From CAZKUN01 sp964555935 (GTDB lineage Bacteria; Armatimonadota; Zipacnadia; Zipacnadales; VGFC01), in the NCBI GenBank assembly GCA_964555935.1, contig CAZKUN010000399.1, forward strand, positions 1 through 5,910: a stretch of DNA of 5,910 nt, in the 5' to 3' direction. The translations under genes and the position numbers were made by a program. Shown in pieces: positions 5,789-5,910 of this stretch; positions within the stretch are counted from its first letter, which is position 1; each line of letters begins with the position of its first letter. Under the pieces are notes generated by a model. The model worked only from the letters and a program-made list of their open reading frames with translations, was not told the origin of the DNA and did no database searches.

Positions 5789-5910
5789 CGTTCAGCCTCC
5801 AGTCTCAGCGGGCGCGTGCCAGTCGCGCGGCGATACAGAGCTTCCAAGCGGACCAATTCGCCCGGGCGCTGCCGATCGCCTCCGGCGGGCGCCGGGCGCG
5901 GCTGTCCCTC
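5785..5910 (-). CDS. Probable C-terminus of an upstream gene, translationally coupled to the hydrolase
   Basis: A frame open from the right edge encodes 41 residues and ends at TGA 5787-5785, overlapping the hydrolase ATG by four bases (ATGA). The tail GELVRLEALYRR then RPLRLEAER looks like an ordinary protein terminus after a proline/arginine-rich stretch. I do not recognise the family. Two cautions apply: all three minus-strand frames are open over most of this GC-rich stretch, and another frame ending at 5807-5805 has higher GC at third positions (about 85 against 71 percent by my hand count). The ATGA coupling favours the frame given, but the choice is not secure. Confidence 0.42.
   Translation of the reverse strand, partial: EGQPRPAPAGGDRQRPGELVRLEALYRRATGTRPLRLEAER
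5796..5800 (-). promoter_or_regulatory. Shine-Dalgarno GGAGG of the carbon-nitrogen hydrolase
   Basis: On the minus strand GGAGG is followed by CTGAACG and then the ATG at 5788-5786, a 7-nt spacing. It picks this start over the in-frame ATGs at residues 6 and 8. The site lies inside the last codons of the probable upstream gene. Confidence 0.8.

Noticed and set aside
1..5910. CRISPR array, tRNA, rRNA, insertion sequence or phage module
   Set aside because: I looked on both strands for direct repeats with regular spacing, cloverleaf patterns, rRNA-like segments, transposase motifs and terminal repeats, and saw none; coding genes occupy nearly all the window.

Overview
The window is GC-rich, densely coding DNA with strong GGAGG ribosome binding sites. 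It carries several exported or polysaccharide-related proteins. The exported fusion of a methyltransferase-like domain to a PQQ-type beta-propeller is a family I know mainly from Planctomycetota and related PVC or Armatimonadota-like bacteria, many of them uncultured. The discoidin-heparinase II/III lyase fits the same lifestyle. The taxonomic guess is inference only; there is no rRNA or other phylogenetic marker here.

Layout, left to right. (1) Positions 1-1508, minus strand: the N-terminal 502 residues of a secreted protein with a signal peptide, a Rossmann methyltransferase-like domain whose SAM-binding glycine loop looks lost, and PQQ-type beta-propeller repeats; it runs off the left edge. 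(2) Positions 1509-1657: a short divergent intergenic region. It holds the ribosome binding site of the first gene, a 7-bp hairpin next to that site, and a 7-bp inverted repeat on the side of the next gene. (3) Positions 1658-2509, plus strand: an exported protein of 283 residues with the strand pattern of a TIM-barrel glycoside-hydrolase-like fold and no family I can name. (4) Positions 2519-4894, minus strand: an exported lyase of 791 residues with a discoidin-like carbohydrate-binding module and a heparinase II/III catalytic region. (5) Positions 4922-5788, minus strand: a cytoplasmic carbon-nitrogen hydrolase (nitrilase superfamily) with an intact Glu-Lys-Cys triad. (6) Positions 5785-5910, minus strand: probably the end of one more gene, whose stop codon overlaps the hydrolase start as ATGA.

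Genes 6, 5 and 4 are co-oriented and tightly spaced (4-bp overlap, then 27 bp), so they are probably one operon read leftward. Its last gene converges on the TIM-barrel gene with only 9 bp between the stop codons. A working model is a small polysaccharide-degradation locus: the lyase cleaves a uronic-acid polymer outside the cytoplasm, the TIM-barrel protein may act on glycans as well, and the hydrolase cleaves an amide or nitrile bond in the cytoplasm. No SusC/SusD pair, sulfatase, transporter or regulator is visible, so the substrate cannot be named. I found no tRNA, rRNA, CRISPR array, insertion sequence or phage gene.
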